Source of the DNA: a virus
DNA length: 64,000 nucleotides
IMG/VR virus record: IMGVR_UViG_3300028840_002431
Span: 1-64,000 of that record
Reading direction: 5' to 3' (one strand)
In this document: positions 48,410 through 58,152 of the stretch, piece after piece
How the letters are laid out: the number at the start of each line of letters is the position of its first letter
Numbering within the stretch: position 1 is the first letter of the stretch
Notes under the pieces: model-generated
Seen by the model: the letters and a program-made list of their open reading frames with translations, nothing else
Databases searched by the model: none
What the model was told of the DNA's origin: nothing
Translations under genes and position numbers: made by a program

Positions 48410-49138
48410 TCACACTGGTGCTTTTATGGGCGTTGTTTGCAAACGAAAAAGAAGTTGATCCACGGACATATCGGCGTCGCGCCACTCTTTCACCGCCTGG
48501 ATAAGCTGTAGCCGGGTCGCGGTCTCGACTTGTTTGTCGCGTCTGCTCTTCTCACCCCCCACCGCGATTAGCTCCTTGGCGACGGGGGCACAAACCTCCA
48601 TTATCCGGCAGAATAAGGCTCCTTGTTCGATCGCGTCGTCCACGGCTTTGTGGGTATGTTTTGGTAAACCCTCGAACCACTCTTTCGGCATATTTCTTTT
48701 GCTCGTCTCTCGAAAGGGTTTCCGAAGAACGGCCATGGCCAGGGTCTTGATATCGAGAGCCTGAAAACCAAAAGGGCTTTTCCCCGTAAATTTGATCAGG
48801 TACCAATACACGAAAGTGAAATCGTACCCCGCCGGGTAACAAACACAAACAGGTTTTCCAGGCAAACGATTTAACCACTCGGTAAAACGTAGCATGACCG
48901 ATTGAGGGGCTACTGGGTTGCTTCTACACGCCTTCCAGGCTTCGGGTTGTGTTTCCCACCAAGCCATCGTTTCAGGGTTCCCGGACGCCCCCTCCAAGGT
49001 CTTCAAGTTGGCTGAAAAGGTGTCCACCAGAGTTTCATCCAACTGGTATGCAGCGGCTCCCAAGCTCAACATAGAGTTAGGACCCGGAATAGGCCCATCT
49101 GACTCCACGTCAACGCTTACATAAATTTCCCTAGCCAT
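48410..49138 (-). CDS. DEDDh-type 3'-5' exonuclease
   Basis: 242 residues from ATG 49138, with GGGGAG upstream; a longer frame starting 21 bases earlier is less likely. DEDD motifs: [12 protein letters not shown] (D-x-E), [12 protein letters not shown] (Asp), and [14 protein letters not shown] (H-x4-D). This resembles RNase T/DnaQ-like enzymes. It may proofread for the replicase or trim DNA ends. Overlaps the RecD2 gene by eight bases. Confidence 0.8.
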   Translation of the reverse strand: MAREIYVSVDVESDGPIPGPNSMLSLGAAAYQLDETLVDTFSANLKTLEGASGNPETMAWWETQPEAWKACRSNPVAPQSVMLRFTEWLNRLPGKPVCVCYPAGYDFTFVYWYLIKFTGKSPFGFQALDIKTLAMAVLRKPFRETSKRNMPKEWFEGLPKHTHKAVDDAIEQGALFCRIMEVCAPVAKELIAVGGEKSRRDKQVETATRLQLIQAVKEWRDADMSVDQLLFRLQTTPIKAPV

Positions 49139-51311
49139 TTTCACTCCCCACCAGATCACGAAAGATGGTGTTGCGTTGAACCACCTTGTCGTTCGCTACA
49201 GCCTTTAACACAGCGTCTGACTGTCCTAACAACCACACCTTATTCCTGGCCCGTGTTATTGCCGTATAGAACAGATTTCTTTGCAACATACGCCCCTGTC
49301 TCCGTACTAGGGGTAAGATTATGGTCTCGAACTCTTCTCCCTGGCAACGGTGTACCGTTACCGCGTACGCCAACTTGAGCATCAATCTAGCTTCGTCCTT
49401 GGGGACTTCAACGTTCGTGTCCGGAGTGTTCCCAACCCCATGGATTCGAAGGGTGAGACTATCCTTTTTGATAGCCACTAACTTGCCAATGTCTCCGTTA
49501 TAGACATTGAGTTCGTAGTTGTTCTTGATAACCATGAGCCGGTCGCCCACCCGTGTTTGAAACTCGGGGAGGCTCCACCGCGCCTGACCTTTGTCCGGGT
49601 TTAACTCGTCTCGCAAAAGATTGTTCAGATTGTTGACCCCGACAACGCCTTCGTACTTAGGAGACAACACCTGAAAATTGGCGTCGCGCCCCTTGAGCTT
49701 GGCGGCCATCTTAACGATAAGCCCCGCAATCTGGCGCTCCTCGGATATCTCCCGGAATTGGAACTCAGTTTGTTCCTTGACCGGAAGGTCTAAAGGCGTC
49801 TTTCCGGCTCTGATCCGGTGGGCAGCCTTTACAATGTCACTCGTCTCAGCTTGTCGGAACACGTGCTCCAACCTGACGTGGGAGACGGCCTCACACAACA
49901 GTAGTTCTCTCAACACATTTCCAGGTCCGACGGACGGAAGCTGTGCGTCGTCTCCGACCAGGACAATCATCGTCTCCGACTCCAAAGCGTCCAGGAGACG
50001 ATAAAACAAACCTTGGTCAACCATCGAGCATTCATCGACGATAATAGCTTGAGTCCGTAACGGTTCGTGCCTGTTGTGCCACCACTGGAAGCCGTCGTAT
50101 TTTAATGCCCGATGGATAGTTGAGGCGCTGTCTTCCGTCACAGCCGCCAGACGCTTTGCGGCGATCCCCGTGGGTGCCATAAGGTTGTAACTTACCCCCA
50201 ACTGTCTGAACAGATGGACAAAGGCACGGATCAACGTCGTCTTCCCCGTCCCCGGTGCCCCTGTCACAACCAACACCCTGTTTGCTATGAGCCTTTCTAT
50301 GGCTTCTCGCTGTCTGTCGGATAACGTTATACTGTTGACGGACTCATAGTTCCGAAGAAAGATTCCGACATCGATAACCAACTCAGACGGGGACAAGAAC
50401 TGTGTGAGTAACGACGCCCCCTCCCGCTCATAAAGATACATATCCGGCAAGTAGACACCCACACCAGGGTCCACCTTTACCTTCTCATCCCTTTCCAGTT
50501 CCTCTATAGCCTTGGTAACTTCGCGGGGGAGATCCGTAGCATCGAATGGCGCTACACCATTAGAGGCGGCTACGACGTTCATGAGTTCCGCGATATCACC
50601 ACGCCTCGCGAATAGGTGTCCCTGGTAAGTCTGTTCTCGAAGAGTCCAAAGAACACCACCCTTGATGCGCCTGGGGTCGCCAAGTTGAAAACCTCTTTTC
50701 ATGGCCAGAGTGTCAACTTGCCGGAAGGGGAAACCCTCGATCTCCATCAAGCGGTACGGATCGTCCCGGATGATATCTATCGAGTCTTCTCCAAACTTCA
50801 TGAATATCTGGGCCACCATCGTTGCCGACAGGCCGTGTTTGCGAAGGAACTCGGCCAGCGTGGCTTCACCGCGAATCCGCCGCCAACGGGTACACGCCAG
50901 TCTCAACACCTCCTCTTCTTCTTCGTCCGCGCTCAAATCATGCCCGTTCAACAGGGCATCATAGGTTTCGGTTCCAAACACCTGGACTGTTTTGCTCAGA
51001 ACCTTCCAGTTATCGAACACCTTGACACAATTACCCAAGAAGAAGCGGACCTCGTTTTCGTCTCTGGCCCAAGGTTGCCAACCCGACGCCTTGTATTGCA
51101 AGCCATACTTCTGGTGGATTTCCCATTCCCCTGAAATTTCCAGAACCGCTCCTTCGATCAACTTCTCGATACCGAAGAAGTACCCCGACACTTTGACATT
51201 ACGGGGACGACGCTCCTCGCCCTTGGCCTCCAAGACCTTAAAGGAGAAGGCGTGGTAGGGAGAGTCCCCGCCGAAGAACACCTTTTTGATACAGCCACGG
51301 TAGTATCCCAC
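49131..51311 (-). CDS. RecD2-like superfamily 1B DNA helicase
   Basis: 726 residues. Residues 1-300 form the RecD2-type N-terminal region. Walker [11 protein letters not shown] (about 350-359), Q-motif [12 protein letters not shown], motif [13 protein letters not shown], motif [18 protein letters not shown], motif [16 protein letters not shown] and [16 protein letters not shown]. This is a 5'-3' helicase as in RecD2/T4 Dda. It may act in replication restart or end resection. GTG start with no clear ribosome site. Confidence 0.9.
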   Translation of the reverse strand: MGYYRGCIKKVFFGGDSPYHAFSFKVLEAKGEERRPRNVKVSGYFFGIEKLIEGAVLEISGEWEIHQKYGLQYKASGWQPWARDENEVRFFLGNCVKVFDNWKVLSKTVQVFGTETYDALLNGHDLSADEEEEEVLRLACTRWRRIRGEATLAEFLRKHGLSATMVAQIFMKFGEDSIDIIRDDPYRLMEIEGFPFRQVDTLAMKRGFQLGDPRRIKGGVLWTLREQTYQGHLFARRGDIAELMNVVAASNGVAPFDATDLPREVTKAIEELERDEKVKVDPGVGVYLPDMYLYEREGASLLTQFLSPSELVIDVGIFLRNYESVNSITLSDRQREAIERLIANRVLVVTGAPGTGKTTLIRAFVHLFRQLGVSYNLMAPTGIAAKRLAAVTEDSASTIHRALKYDGFQWWHNRHEPLRTQAIIVDECSMVDQGLFYRLLDALESETMIVLVGDDAQLPSVGPGNVLRELLLCEAVSHVRLEHVFRQAETSDIVKAAHRIRAGKTPLDLPVKEQTEFQFREISEERQIAGLIVKMAAKLKGRDANFQVLSPKYEGVVGVNNLNNLLRDELNPDKGQARWSLPEFQTRVGDRLMVIKNNYELNVYNGDIGKLVAIKKDSLTLRIHGVGNTPDTNVEVPKDEARLMLKLAYAVTVHRCQGEEFETIILPLVRRQGRMLQRNLFYTAITRARNKVWLLGQSDAVLKAVANDKVVQRNTIFRDLVGSENG

Positions 51312-51330
51312 CGGGCTTATCTACACCAAC

Positions 51331-53247
51331 CTACCCTTCGAGGATAGCCAAAAACTCGGCCTCCGAGATGCATTTGGTGTTATTTTTACGCGCCGCCTGA
51401 GCTTTTGAGGTATTGGAGTTAGGATCGGCCATAACCAGATAGCTCAGTCTCTTGCCAACCGACTTCTTCACCTCTCCGCCAGCGTCCTTGACCATCTTCT
51501 CGAACGTGGGACGAGGCTTGCTCAACGCGCCAGTGAAACAGAAACTCTTACCGGTAAGGGTGCCCTGGATCTTCGCCTCGATCTCGACGCCAAGTGAAAG
51601 GAGTCTGTCAACGACCTCACTCTCCTCTTGGAGCCACGTGTGAAGAGCCTGAGCCTTCACCGGCCCCAACCCTTCGACACCCGACAACTGGCTCATGCTG
51701 GCCGCCTTGAGCTTGTCGAAGGTGTCGTACCCGGCGTCCATAGCCATCTTGATAGTGCTCGAAGCACACAGGGGGATAGACAGAGAGCCAAGAAGCGTCT
51801 CCAGCGGAACCTTCTTCTTGACCCAGAGGGTCTTGATGACCTTGGCAGCCGATTTCTTACCCATCCGCTCGACATTGGTTAACTGCATATCCGTCAGCCG
51901 GTAGAGATCGGACACGTCCTTGACCAGACCCGAAGAGACCAGTTTCTCGATAAGAGTCTCGCCCCACTCCTTGATGTCCATAGCCGCCACGTAACGTTTG
52001 ATCCGGCCGACCGACTGAGCGGGGCACCCGTCCGCGTTGGGGCAGATCAAATACTCCCCGGCCGCTTCCGTTAACGTACCACAAGCGGGACACTCGGAGG
52101 GTGGGTTGGCGATCGTACCCACTCCTTTCACCACCTCAGTAACACGTGGAATCACATCCTGAGCACGAGACACGATAATGGTTGCGCCCACGTCCAGGCC
52201 CAGCGACCGGATGTAGGCCACATTGTAAAGACTGGCGTTCGTGATCTCGGCCCCCAGAATGTTGACCGGCCGGAAGATGGCAACGGGCGTAATACGGCCG
52301 GTTCCCCCGACCTGCCACTCGATACGCTGAAGGACCGACTCCCTGGTCGTCGCCGCGAACTTGAAAGCGACCGCGCCTCTCGGACAGTTGTCTTTCTCTC
52401 CAAGAGCCAGTTGCGCGGCCATGTTATTGATGCGGACCACGAGACCGTCGATGTCGTAATCGAGTTCGTCTCGCTTGAACTGTTGATACTCCAACCACAG
52501 ATCCTGAGGCGTCCTTACGCCCGGCACCATGGCGGTCACGTACCAGTTGGGGGTATCGAAACCGTGGTCTTCGAGCCACTTGAACTGGTCGGCCTCAGTC
52601 TCGAAGTCCTGTCCGTCGGCCACCTGATAAAACTTGACGCTCAAGTGTTCGCAACCCTGGCCGTCGTAGCGTCTTGCAATACCGCTGGCGGCGTTTCTGG
52701 GGTTGGCCTTCTCCGGGAAATACTTGGCGTGGTAGCTTCTCTTCAAGATGATCTCACCACGCAACGTCCCCGTGAAGCTTCTGGGTAGTTTCCCCCTGAC
52801 ACCCTCCATCTTGGAGACGTTGACCGTGATATCCTCTCCGATGTTACCATCGCCACGAGTCGCCGCCTTGTCCAACTCGCCTTTGACGTAGTCCACGGCG
52901 ATCGAGATGCCGTCGAGCTTCTCCGAAGTCATCAACGGAGCGGTCTGGGACTCGCCAGTGCCCGAAAGCCAGGAGGTCAGTTCGTCGATGGTCTTGACGT
53001 TGTCCAGGGACCCCATGGGGATCGAGTGCTCGACCTTCTCCCATTCAGAGACCGGGGTAGCTCCAACGGCGGTTACGGCGTCGCTGTCGGGTTTGACTTC
53101 GGCTAACTCGGCTACCCAGGCGTCGTAAACATCGTCCGAGACTGTCGGAGTTCCATTGTAATAATCGTGCCGCGCCTTCTTGATCTTGGCCTCTAACTCG
53201 GAGGCACGTTCGGCGGACGGTTGAGAAATTAGATCAAAAAAGTCCAT
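51331..53247 (-). CDS. ligA: NAD+-dependent DNA ligase
   Basis: 638 residues, complete. Ia domain YYNGTPTVSDDVYDAW binds NMN; the adenylation motif is TSEKLDGIS with Lys110 as nucleophile; then OB fold, zinc finger CPACG ... CPNADGCPAQ, helix-hairpin-helix repeats (SGVEGLGPVKAQALHTW) and a C-terminal BRCT (GKSFCFTGALSKPRPTFEKM). Most phages use ATP-dependent ligase, so a full bacterial-type enzyme stands out. The frame is open for another 102 codons upstream but that part overlaps the preceding gene and does not look like protein. Confidence 0.95.
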   Translation of the reverse strand: MDFFDLISQPSAERASELEAKIKKARHDYYNGTPTVSDDVYDAWVAELAEVKPDSDAVTAVGATPVSEWEKVEHSIPMGSLDNVKTIDELTSWLSGTGESQTAPLMTSEKLDGISIAVDYVKGELDKAATRGDGNIGEDITVNVSKMEGVRGKLPRSFTGTLRGEIILKRSYHAKYFPEKANPRNAASGIARRYDGQGCEHLSVKFYQVADGQDFETEADQFKWLEDHGFDTPNWYVTAMVPGVRTPQDLWLEYQQFKRDELDYDIDGLVVRINNMAAQLALGEKDNCPRGAVAFKFAATTRESVLQRIEWQVGGTGRITPVAIFRPVNILGAEITNASLYNVAYIRSLGLDVGATIIVSRAQDVIPRVTEVVKGVGTIANPPSECPACGTLTEAAGEYLICPNADGCPAQSVGRIKRYVAAMDIKEWGETLIEKLVSSGLVKDVSDLYRLTDMQLTNVERMGKKSAAKVIKTLWVKKKVPLETLLGSLSIPLCASSTIKMAMDAGYDTFDKLKAASMSQLSGVEGLGPVKAQALHTWLQEESEVVDRLLSLGVEIEAKIQGTLTGKSFCFTGALSKPRPTFEKMVKDAGGEVKKSVGKRLSYLVMADPNSNTSKAQAARKNNTKCISEAEFLAILEG

Positions 53248-53276
53248 ACCGGTACTACACCCATGCCCGGCTACAC

Positions 53277-53522
53277 CTAAGACTTTTTGAGCACAGGAGC
53301 CAATTCGGGAGGAATTTCGCCGCTTTCCACCATCTCGGCTATCTCGGCTATCGTCCGGAGAGGTGTCAAGATGAACCGAACCTCCTCTCCCTTGTATGTC
53401 TCCAAGCGTTCCTGGATATCGACGAACTCGTTCGTACCATCCTCCTGGGGAACCCGGAGAACCATACGCCCCGTCATCGGGTCCAACTCGATGACGCCTT
53501 CTAAGAGAGTCCCTAAATCCAT
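53277..53522 (-). CDS. Small conserved-looking protein
   Basis: 81 residues: LGTLLEGVIELDPMTGRMVL, then ERLETYKGEEVRFILTPLRT and MVESGEIPPELAPVLKKS. Compact, beta-rich then helical. Located between the reductase and ligase genes, three bases after the reductase stop. Small proteins of this kind occur in many phage replication modules; function unknown. Confidence 0.65.
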   Translation of the reverse strand: MDLGTLLEGVIELDPMTGRMVLRVPQEDGTNEFVDIQERLETYKGEEVRFILTPLRTIAEIAEMVESGEIPPELAPVLKKS

Positions 53523-53525
53523 TTC

Positions 53526-55844
53526 CTATATGGAACAGGTACCGCCCGCACAAGCCGGTTCCATCTTCACATCAGTGGTGTCGTCGATCTCTATCAAAGA
53601 CTTGTAATCGACTGGCTCGTACTTCCGCAGAATGTTGTTCCACCTTCTCTCGTTTGCCGGTGTGGTGATGGCCTCGTTGGGGCTGAATGCGTAGTCCTTG
53701 TCCCCGCTGACCGGGAGTAAGGAAACGCCCGTGAAGAAGTTACGGTGCGTCCATAGGTAATCAGCGATACCGTCCCATTCCTCTGGGCAGACTGTGACCG
53801 TGTTAGAAACGTTGTGATTCAAGCCTGGGGAGACGGCCTCCTCTGCCGTGCCAGGGATGACCCAGTTCTGTTGAGTGGACTTCACCATGTCGAGGAACTG
53901 AACGGCGGTAAGGTCCTCTTTGATAATAGCCTGAGGAGGAGCTTCAACCGGGAACTCCACAACCCACTTGCCGTCCGGCTTGCGGACACACATATGAGGA
54001 TTGACGGCCTTGAAGGCTTGGAAGACTGGCTCCAACTCGTCAGCCACCACACGGCGGAAATACCTACGCGCATGGTGAGCATGGTGCCCGGAGCCGACGC
54101 ACCCCAACTCAAGAGAAGTTGTACCGGAGGGTTTCACACAAGTCGTCCTGGCAGCGGAATTGATTCCAAGACGTTTGGCGTACTCAGCGTTCCACTTCTT
54201 GATCTTGAGCGCCACCTTCTTCTGGTACTCCGGGTTACAGGCGACATCCGGAGCGTCCAGCATACCGGTCATACCAATTCCCAGAAGAGCTTCGCGTTTC
54301 GAGAGTTGTTCCGAGACCCAGCCCAAATAAGGCATCTCCGTGTAAGTAGCCTGTAAGGTTCCAATGAGTGTGGCTGCTTTCGCTGCCGTCTCGAAGTCCT
54401 CGTAACACGTGAACTCGGCAGCGTTGATTTCACAAAGGTTGCAAAAAGCCCAGCCGGTGTAAACGTCGCCTACCTTGACGAAGACACCTTGCTTCTTGAG
54501 TCGCGCCCTCAACTTAGAATCGACTTCGAGCTTCGGGTTCATCCCTATCTCGCCACACGGATTCGTACCGTAGTCGTAATCGTTCGTGAAATAGAACCCA
54601 GGCTCACCCCACTGTTTGGTCATCTGGAAGATTCGCTTGAACTGCTTTTTACGAACCTCGTCACGCTTCAAGGCCACGGAGATGTTAACGTTAGCAAACC
54701 AAGGGTCTTTCTCGTACCAGTTTCCGGTCTTGGAGTACATCATTTCACTGTCGTCCAAAGAGAACAGACAGATCATGGCCGACCGACGGATACCACCCGA
54801 CAACACAGCGTCGGCGGAGTGACATAAAATCCTATGACATTCGATGGGCCGAAGCTTACGACCTTGGGCGGCCGATAGCACAGAGCGGACACATTCCAAG
54901 GACTCTTTGAGCTTCAAGTGCCCTGGAGCACGACCCCCGGAAGTTGCGAGCGGCGAACCAGCCGGACGGATCAGGTGATAACTAAACTCGATGTTCACAC
55001 CATCCTGGTAACTTTGTAATAGAGCCTTCAGAGCGTTGGCCCACCCCTCGATGCTGTCTCCTATCACATGATGGACCACCTTCTTCGCGTCTATATACTT
55101 GACGGACGGCAACCTCTCGATGTGATCAAACTGGACGGAGTAGCCCACACCACACCCAGACAGGAGTAGGAACAGGGCCTCCGAGAAAGCGTCGAAACGG
55201 TCGATCAACGTGAAACTACAGTTGTAGATACGGTTGTTGTTAGCTAACACCGCCTTGCCGCCGAACTGCATCGACCTCATCGACGGAAGAACTTTCTTTT
55301 TACGAACAAGGTCGAATGCCTCTTTGATCTCCTCACGCATCTCCGGGAACCGGTCGTGGTGCATCTTCTCGACTCTCGCCACGGTCTCTGAGAACACCTC
55401 ACGCCGTTTCTTGTTAGGCAGGTACCGGGCATACTTGCTGGCATGGATATAATCAGCCAACCCTCGTGGGTCCACCGCCTTGGCTCGTAGCTCTCTAAGC
55501 TCTTGCCTCTGATGGCGATAGAGAATGTACGCCTTGGCTACGGCGAACTCCTTATGCCTCATAAGAGAGGTCTCAACAGCGTCCTGGACGATTTCAACGT
55601 CCACAACCTCTTCCCCTATGGTGTTTAAAACTGTCTTAACCACCCCCGAAATAGACCTTGTGTCCGAAGAGGGTAGTTCCCCGTTCTCAGGAGTTTTGAC
55701 ACTCACCCAGGCTGAATGAATGGCGCTACGTAGTTTACCCTCGTCAAAAGACTGGAGTGTTACGCCGTCCCTCTTTCTAATGTATTTGATATCAACTGGC
55801 ATATACAAAACTCGGGGCTGAGCTTCCTGAGTTTGGGCTTGCAT
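53526..55844 (-). CDS. nrdJ: Class II (adenosylcobalamin) ribonucleotide reductase
   Basis: 772 residues. An ATP-cone-like N-terminus (YIRKRDGVTLQSFDEGKLRS) precedes the catalytic barrel. Key residues: RIYNCSF (Cys209), TNPCGEIG (Cys430, Glu432), AFCNLCEIN (reducible partner Cys), and the C-terminal redox pair CAGGTC (Cys765/Cys770). SGCGVGYSVQFDHIERLPS and GSGHHAHHARRYFRR also suit class II enzymes. No small radical subunit is encoded, as expected for the B12 type. It makes dNTP precursors without oxygen and needs host cobalamin. AGGGAG site before ATG. Confidence 0.9.
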   Translation of the reverse strand: MQAQTQEAQPRVLYMPVDIKYIRKRDGVTLQSFDEGKLRSAIHSAWVSVKTPENGELPSSDTRSISGVVKTVLNTIGEEVVDVEIVQDAVETSLMRHKEFAVAKAYILYRHQRQELRELRAKAVDPRGLADYIHASKYARYLPNKKRREVFSETVARVEKMHHDRFPEMREEIKEAFDLVRKKKVLPSMRSMQFGGKAVLANNNRIYNCSFTLIDRFDAFSEALFLLLSGCGVGYSVQFDHIERLPSVKYIDAKKVVHHVIGDSIEGWANALKALLQSYQDGVNIEFSYHLIRPAGSPLATSGGRAPGHLKLKESLECVRSVLSAAQGRKLRPIECHRILCHSADAVLSGGIRRSAMICLFSLDDSEMMYSKTGNWYEKDPWFANVNISVALKRDEVRKKQFKRIFQMTKQWGEPGFYFTNDYDYGTNPCGEIGMNPKLEVDSKLRARLKKQGVFVKVGDVYTGWAFCNLCEINAAEFTCYEDFETAAKAATLIGTLQATYTEMPYLGWVSEQLSKREALLGIGMTGMLDAPDVACNPEYQKKVALKIKKWNAEYAKRLGINSAARTTCVKPSGTTSLELGCVGSGHHAHHARRYFRRVVADELEPVFQAFKAVNPHMCVRKPDGKWVVEFPVEAPPQAIIKEDLTAVQFLDMVKSTQQNWVIPGTAEEAVSPGLNHNVSNTVTVCPEEWDGIADYLWTHRNFFTGVSLLPVSGDKDYAFSPNEAITTPANERRWNNILRKYEPVDYKSLIEIDDTTDVKMEPACAGGTCSI

Positions 55845-55853
55845 GTGGACTCC

Positions 55854-56816
55854 CTAACGAGCTATAGACAATATTGCCAACTCGACCAGGGTTCTTTTTG
55901 ATCGAGATGGGCCTTTCACATCTACATCTAATCTGCACAGCCGCCTCATGTAGTCCACTAACGATTTAGGATCATGTTTACGCGCTATGGGTGCCGCAAT
56001 GTTCTTGTACGGCCACTCCTTCATTCCCACGGTGGCCGCTATATTTGATTCTTCTACACCTCTATCTTGAAGGTTTCGAATAACTACCGTTTTTTCTACC
56101 TGCTTCATGATCGAGCGTACGACCGGGATGAGAGCATCATCCCCTGAGTTCCTGTACAACACCGAAAACAAGCTTAGCGCCCCCTTCAAATTCTTTGCTA
56201 TTACTTGCTCGGCCACCTGGAACGGTTCGGCCTTCGGGGTCGGGCTTGTTATTAACTTTATATGCTCCTTTTTGACGCTTCCCGCCTGACCCACATAGAT
56301 TGCGAGTTTCCGCAATTCGTTTTCCAACCGATATAGGTCCGGGCCAACGTATTGATACAGTGTTGAAGCTACGTCCTTGTCGATCGCCACACGAAGACGG
56401 GTCGCCTCCGTCTTGACGAACTTCACATAGTTATCCGTCTCCCACGGCTTGAATCTACGCCGTTCGACTTTCTTACCCTTAGAGGCAGCGAGTTCCCACA
56501 CGTCCGGAAGCTTGGAACTCCGGACGACCGCCATGAGAATGAGGGATTTGTCAGAACGGTCTCGGGTGCCTACAAACGTGCGTAAAGCGTCGTTCGCCCT
56601 TATTTTCTGGGCGTTATCTAAGATTATGGTACGCGGGATCTCTGAGTAAGCCTCGCACAGGTCAACGAGTTGAACAGGCTTTAGATCCCCGCCGTCAACA
56701 CGAAGGATATCTCTCTTACCTTGACGTGCTCGTTCTATGTCACGGTCAAGATAGAAATCCTCATCACCAAAGGCGATCACAAAGGGATTGAATGAGGATG
56801 ACTTAGAGGAGGCCAT
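55854..56816 (-). CDS. holA: Clamp-loader delta subunit
   Basis: 320 residues, normal for HolA. Begins PFVIAFGDEDFYLDRDIERA, like the F-L-x-G-x-x-x-x-L start of delta; then RTIILDNAQKIRANDALRTF, ERRRFKPWETDNYVKFVKTE, and GPDLYRLENELRKLAIYVGQ, a typical delta segment (G-x-D-L-x-x-L-x-x-E-L-x-K). It has no Walker A, as expected. Delta opens the clamp. The gene follows delta' by six bases, so the two are co-expressed. Confidence 0.85.
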   Translation of the reverse strand: MASSKSSSFNPFVIAFGDEDFYLDRDIERARQGKRDILRVDGGDLKPVQLVDLCEAYSEIPRTIILDNAQKIRANDALRTFVGTRDRSDKSLILMAVVRSSKLPDVWELAASKGKKVERRRFKPWETDNYVKFVKTEATRLRVAIDKDVASTLYQYVGPDLYRLENELRKLAIYVGQAGSVKKEHIKLITSPTPKAEPFQVAEQVIAKNLKGALSLFSVLYRNSGDDALIPVVRSIMKQVEKTVVIRNLQDRGVEESNIAATVGMKEWPYKNIAAPIARKHDPKSLVDYMRRLCRLDVDVKGPSRSKRTLVELAILSIAR

Positions 56817-56822
56817 GTCCCA

Positions 56823-57767
56823 CTAAAAGGTTTCAACAAGAGTTGTCTTGAAATGGAAGGGGAGGTTTATCCGAGTTATCCGATACCGGCTCTGTAGATC
56901 TCTCGTTTTTTTGGTTAACTCGTTCCATGTTTGTAGAGAGGCTCTCTTCCCTATCTTCTCCAGATCATCAGAACGATCCGCATGAATAACTCGGGTAGTA
57001 TCTACACGGCCTACAAATATATCGTGGACGATTTGTTCCAGAAATTTCAGAGCTAGTAGCAAATCCTTGTCCATAGCATCCACGGCCGCAAACAACGTCG
57101 AAAGATCCTTGTCCAAGGCTGCCTGGAGAACAGCCACGACTTGATCTCGAAGGGCCAATCGACCCGAACCCCAGTAGCGGAGAGCGTTGCCTACCGAACC
57201 CTCTCCCATTCGCGTATAGACAAGAGCTTTAGCGCTCGTATCGTATTGCTGAACTACCGATAAAACGAACTCTTCGGGAAGCGGAAGGTATTGTACGCGC
57301 CCGCACCTCGAACGAATTGTAGGCAACACACGATCGATATCTTCAGCGATCAAGAAAAAACGTGACCGGGCTGGCGGCTCTTCAAGAGTCTTTAAAAAAG
57401 CGTTGGCGGCCGGTCCCGTGAACCGGTCCGCCCCGTCGATGACGAAGCATCGAACCGAAGCGACCGACGGATAGCTCTTGGCCTCACTGATCAATCGACG
57501 TATGTCGTCGATACCAATGTCTTTTTCGCTGGCGTCCAGCGTGAGGATATCCGGGTGGATGTTTTTCGTTATCTGGTAGCAAGACGAGCACGGACAGTCC
57601 GGTTCTCGATTCTCCTGGCAGAAAGCCTCTTGTGCGGCCTTGAGCACAGAAAACTTCCTACCAACCCCCGCAGGACCAACCAGCAAAATCGGTGACACCA
57701 GACGCCCTTCAACAAAGCGTCTAAGGAACTTCACCCCCTCCGTCTGGTGCTGAATCTCCTGTAGCAT
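56823..57767 (-). CDS. holB: Clamp-loader delta' subunit
   Basis: 314 residues from ATG 57767 (a TTG 12 bases earlier is possible). AAA+ fold: altered P-loop LLVGPAGVGRKF (Lys kept but shifted), zinc module CPCSSC, SVASVRCFVIDGADRF (Walker B area, Asp kept), NAFLKTLEEPPARSRFFLIA, and sensor/arginine-finger TIRSRCGRVQYL. Delta' normally does not hydrolyse ATP, consistent with the changed P-loop. Overlaps the upstream zinc-ribbon gene by 47 bases. Confidence 0.85.
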   Translation of the reverse strand: MLQEIQHQTEGVKFLRRFVEGRLVSPILLVGPAGVGRKFSVLKAAQEAFCQENREPDCPCSSCYQITKNIHPDILTLDASEKDIGIDDIRRLISEAKSYPSVASVRCFVIDGADRFTGPAANAFLKTLEEPPARSRFFLIAEDIDRVLPTIRSRCGRVQYLPLPEEFVLSVVQQYDTSAKALVYTRMGEGSVGNALRYWGSGRLALRDQVVAVLQAALDKDLSTLFAAVDAMDKDLLLALKFLEQIVHDIFVGRVDTTRVIHADRSDDLEKIGKRASLQTWNELTKKTRDLQSRYRITRINLPFHFKTTLVETF

Positions 57768-57936
57768 TTCCTGGCCCAAGCAGATCTTTCGTACGCTCCA
57801 CAGGATCTACCGGGACAAATTGGAGCACCCCATGATAATGCTGACCGCAGTCCTGGCAGATGTATCTGTGGACCTCTACACCACTGGGTGCCAGACGGCC
57901 CTCGCACTTGAGGCACTTGATGAAGTCTTCTGTCAC
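57721..57936 (-). CDS. Small zinc-ribbon protein
   Basis: 71 residues from GTG 57936, joined to the upstream stop as GTGA. FIKCLKCEGRLAP and YICQDCGQHYHG form a C-x2-C ... C-x2-C ribbon. The C-terminal 25 residues are disordered and lie over the start of delta'. DNA, RNA or RNA-polymerase binding is plausible; no target is known. Confidence 0.65.
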   Translation of the reverse strand: MTEDFIKCLKCEGRLAPSGVEVHRYICQDCGQHYHGVLQFVPVDPVERTKDLLGPGNATGDSAPDGGGEVP

Positions 57937-58145
57937 AATTCGACAGAACCCCCGACGGGAATACCCCACGATCGCTTACACTTGCAACACTGGTACAAAC
58001 GTCTCCCGCCCGCTTGACCGGCTACCTTCAATTCGATCGCGAGAATGGAATCACAATCGGCGTCTTTACAGCGAATATGAACCTTCTTGGGTTCTTCTTC
58101 TTTTTCTTTAAGGCCGGGAACCGTTCCCGCTGGATCGATAGGCAT
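57933..58145 (-). CDS. Small zinc-ribbon protein
   Basis: 70 residues. VHIRCKDADCDSILAI then LYQCCKCKRSWGI give a four-Cys zinc ribbon. N-terminal 20 residues are charged. It has a GAGGTAACA ribosome site and is coupled to the next zinc-ribbon gene. Two adjacent ribbons upstream of the clamp loader may act together. Confidence 0.65.
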   Translation of the reverse strand: MPIDPAGTVPGLKEKEEEPKKVHIRCKDADCDSILAIELKVAGQAGGRRLYQCCKCKRSWGIPVGGSVEL

Positions 58146-58152
58146 TGTTACC

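Noticed and set aside
48552-48878. Minus-strand frame inside the exonuclease gene
   Set aside because: Alternate-frame shadow; the DEDD motifs are all in the other frame.
53248-53553. 102-codon N-terminal extension of DNA ligase
   Set aside because: It lies over the end of the reductase gene and the whole 81-residue gene in another frame, has no ligase-family similarity, and the known Ia domain begins right after ATG 53247.
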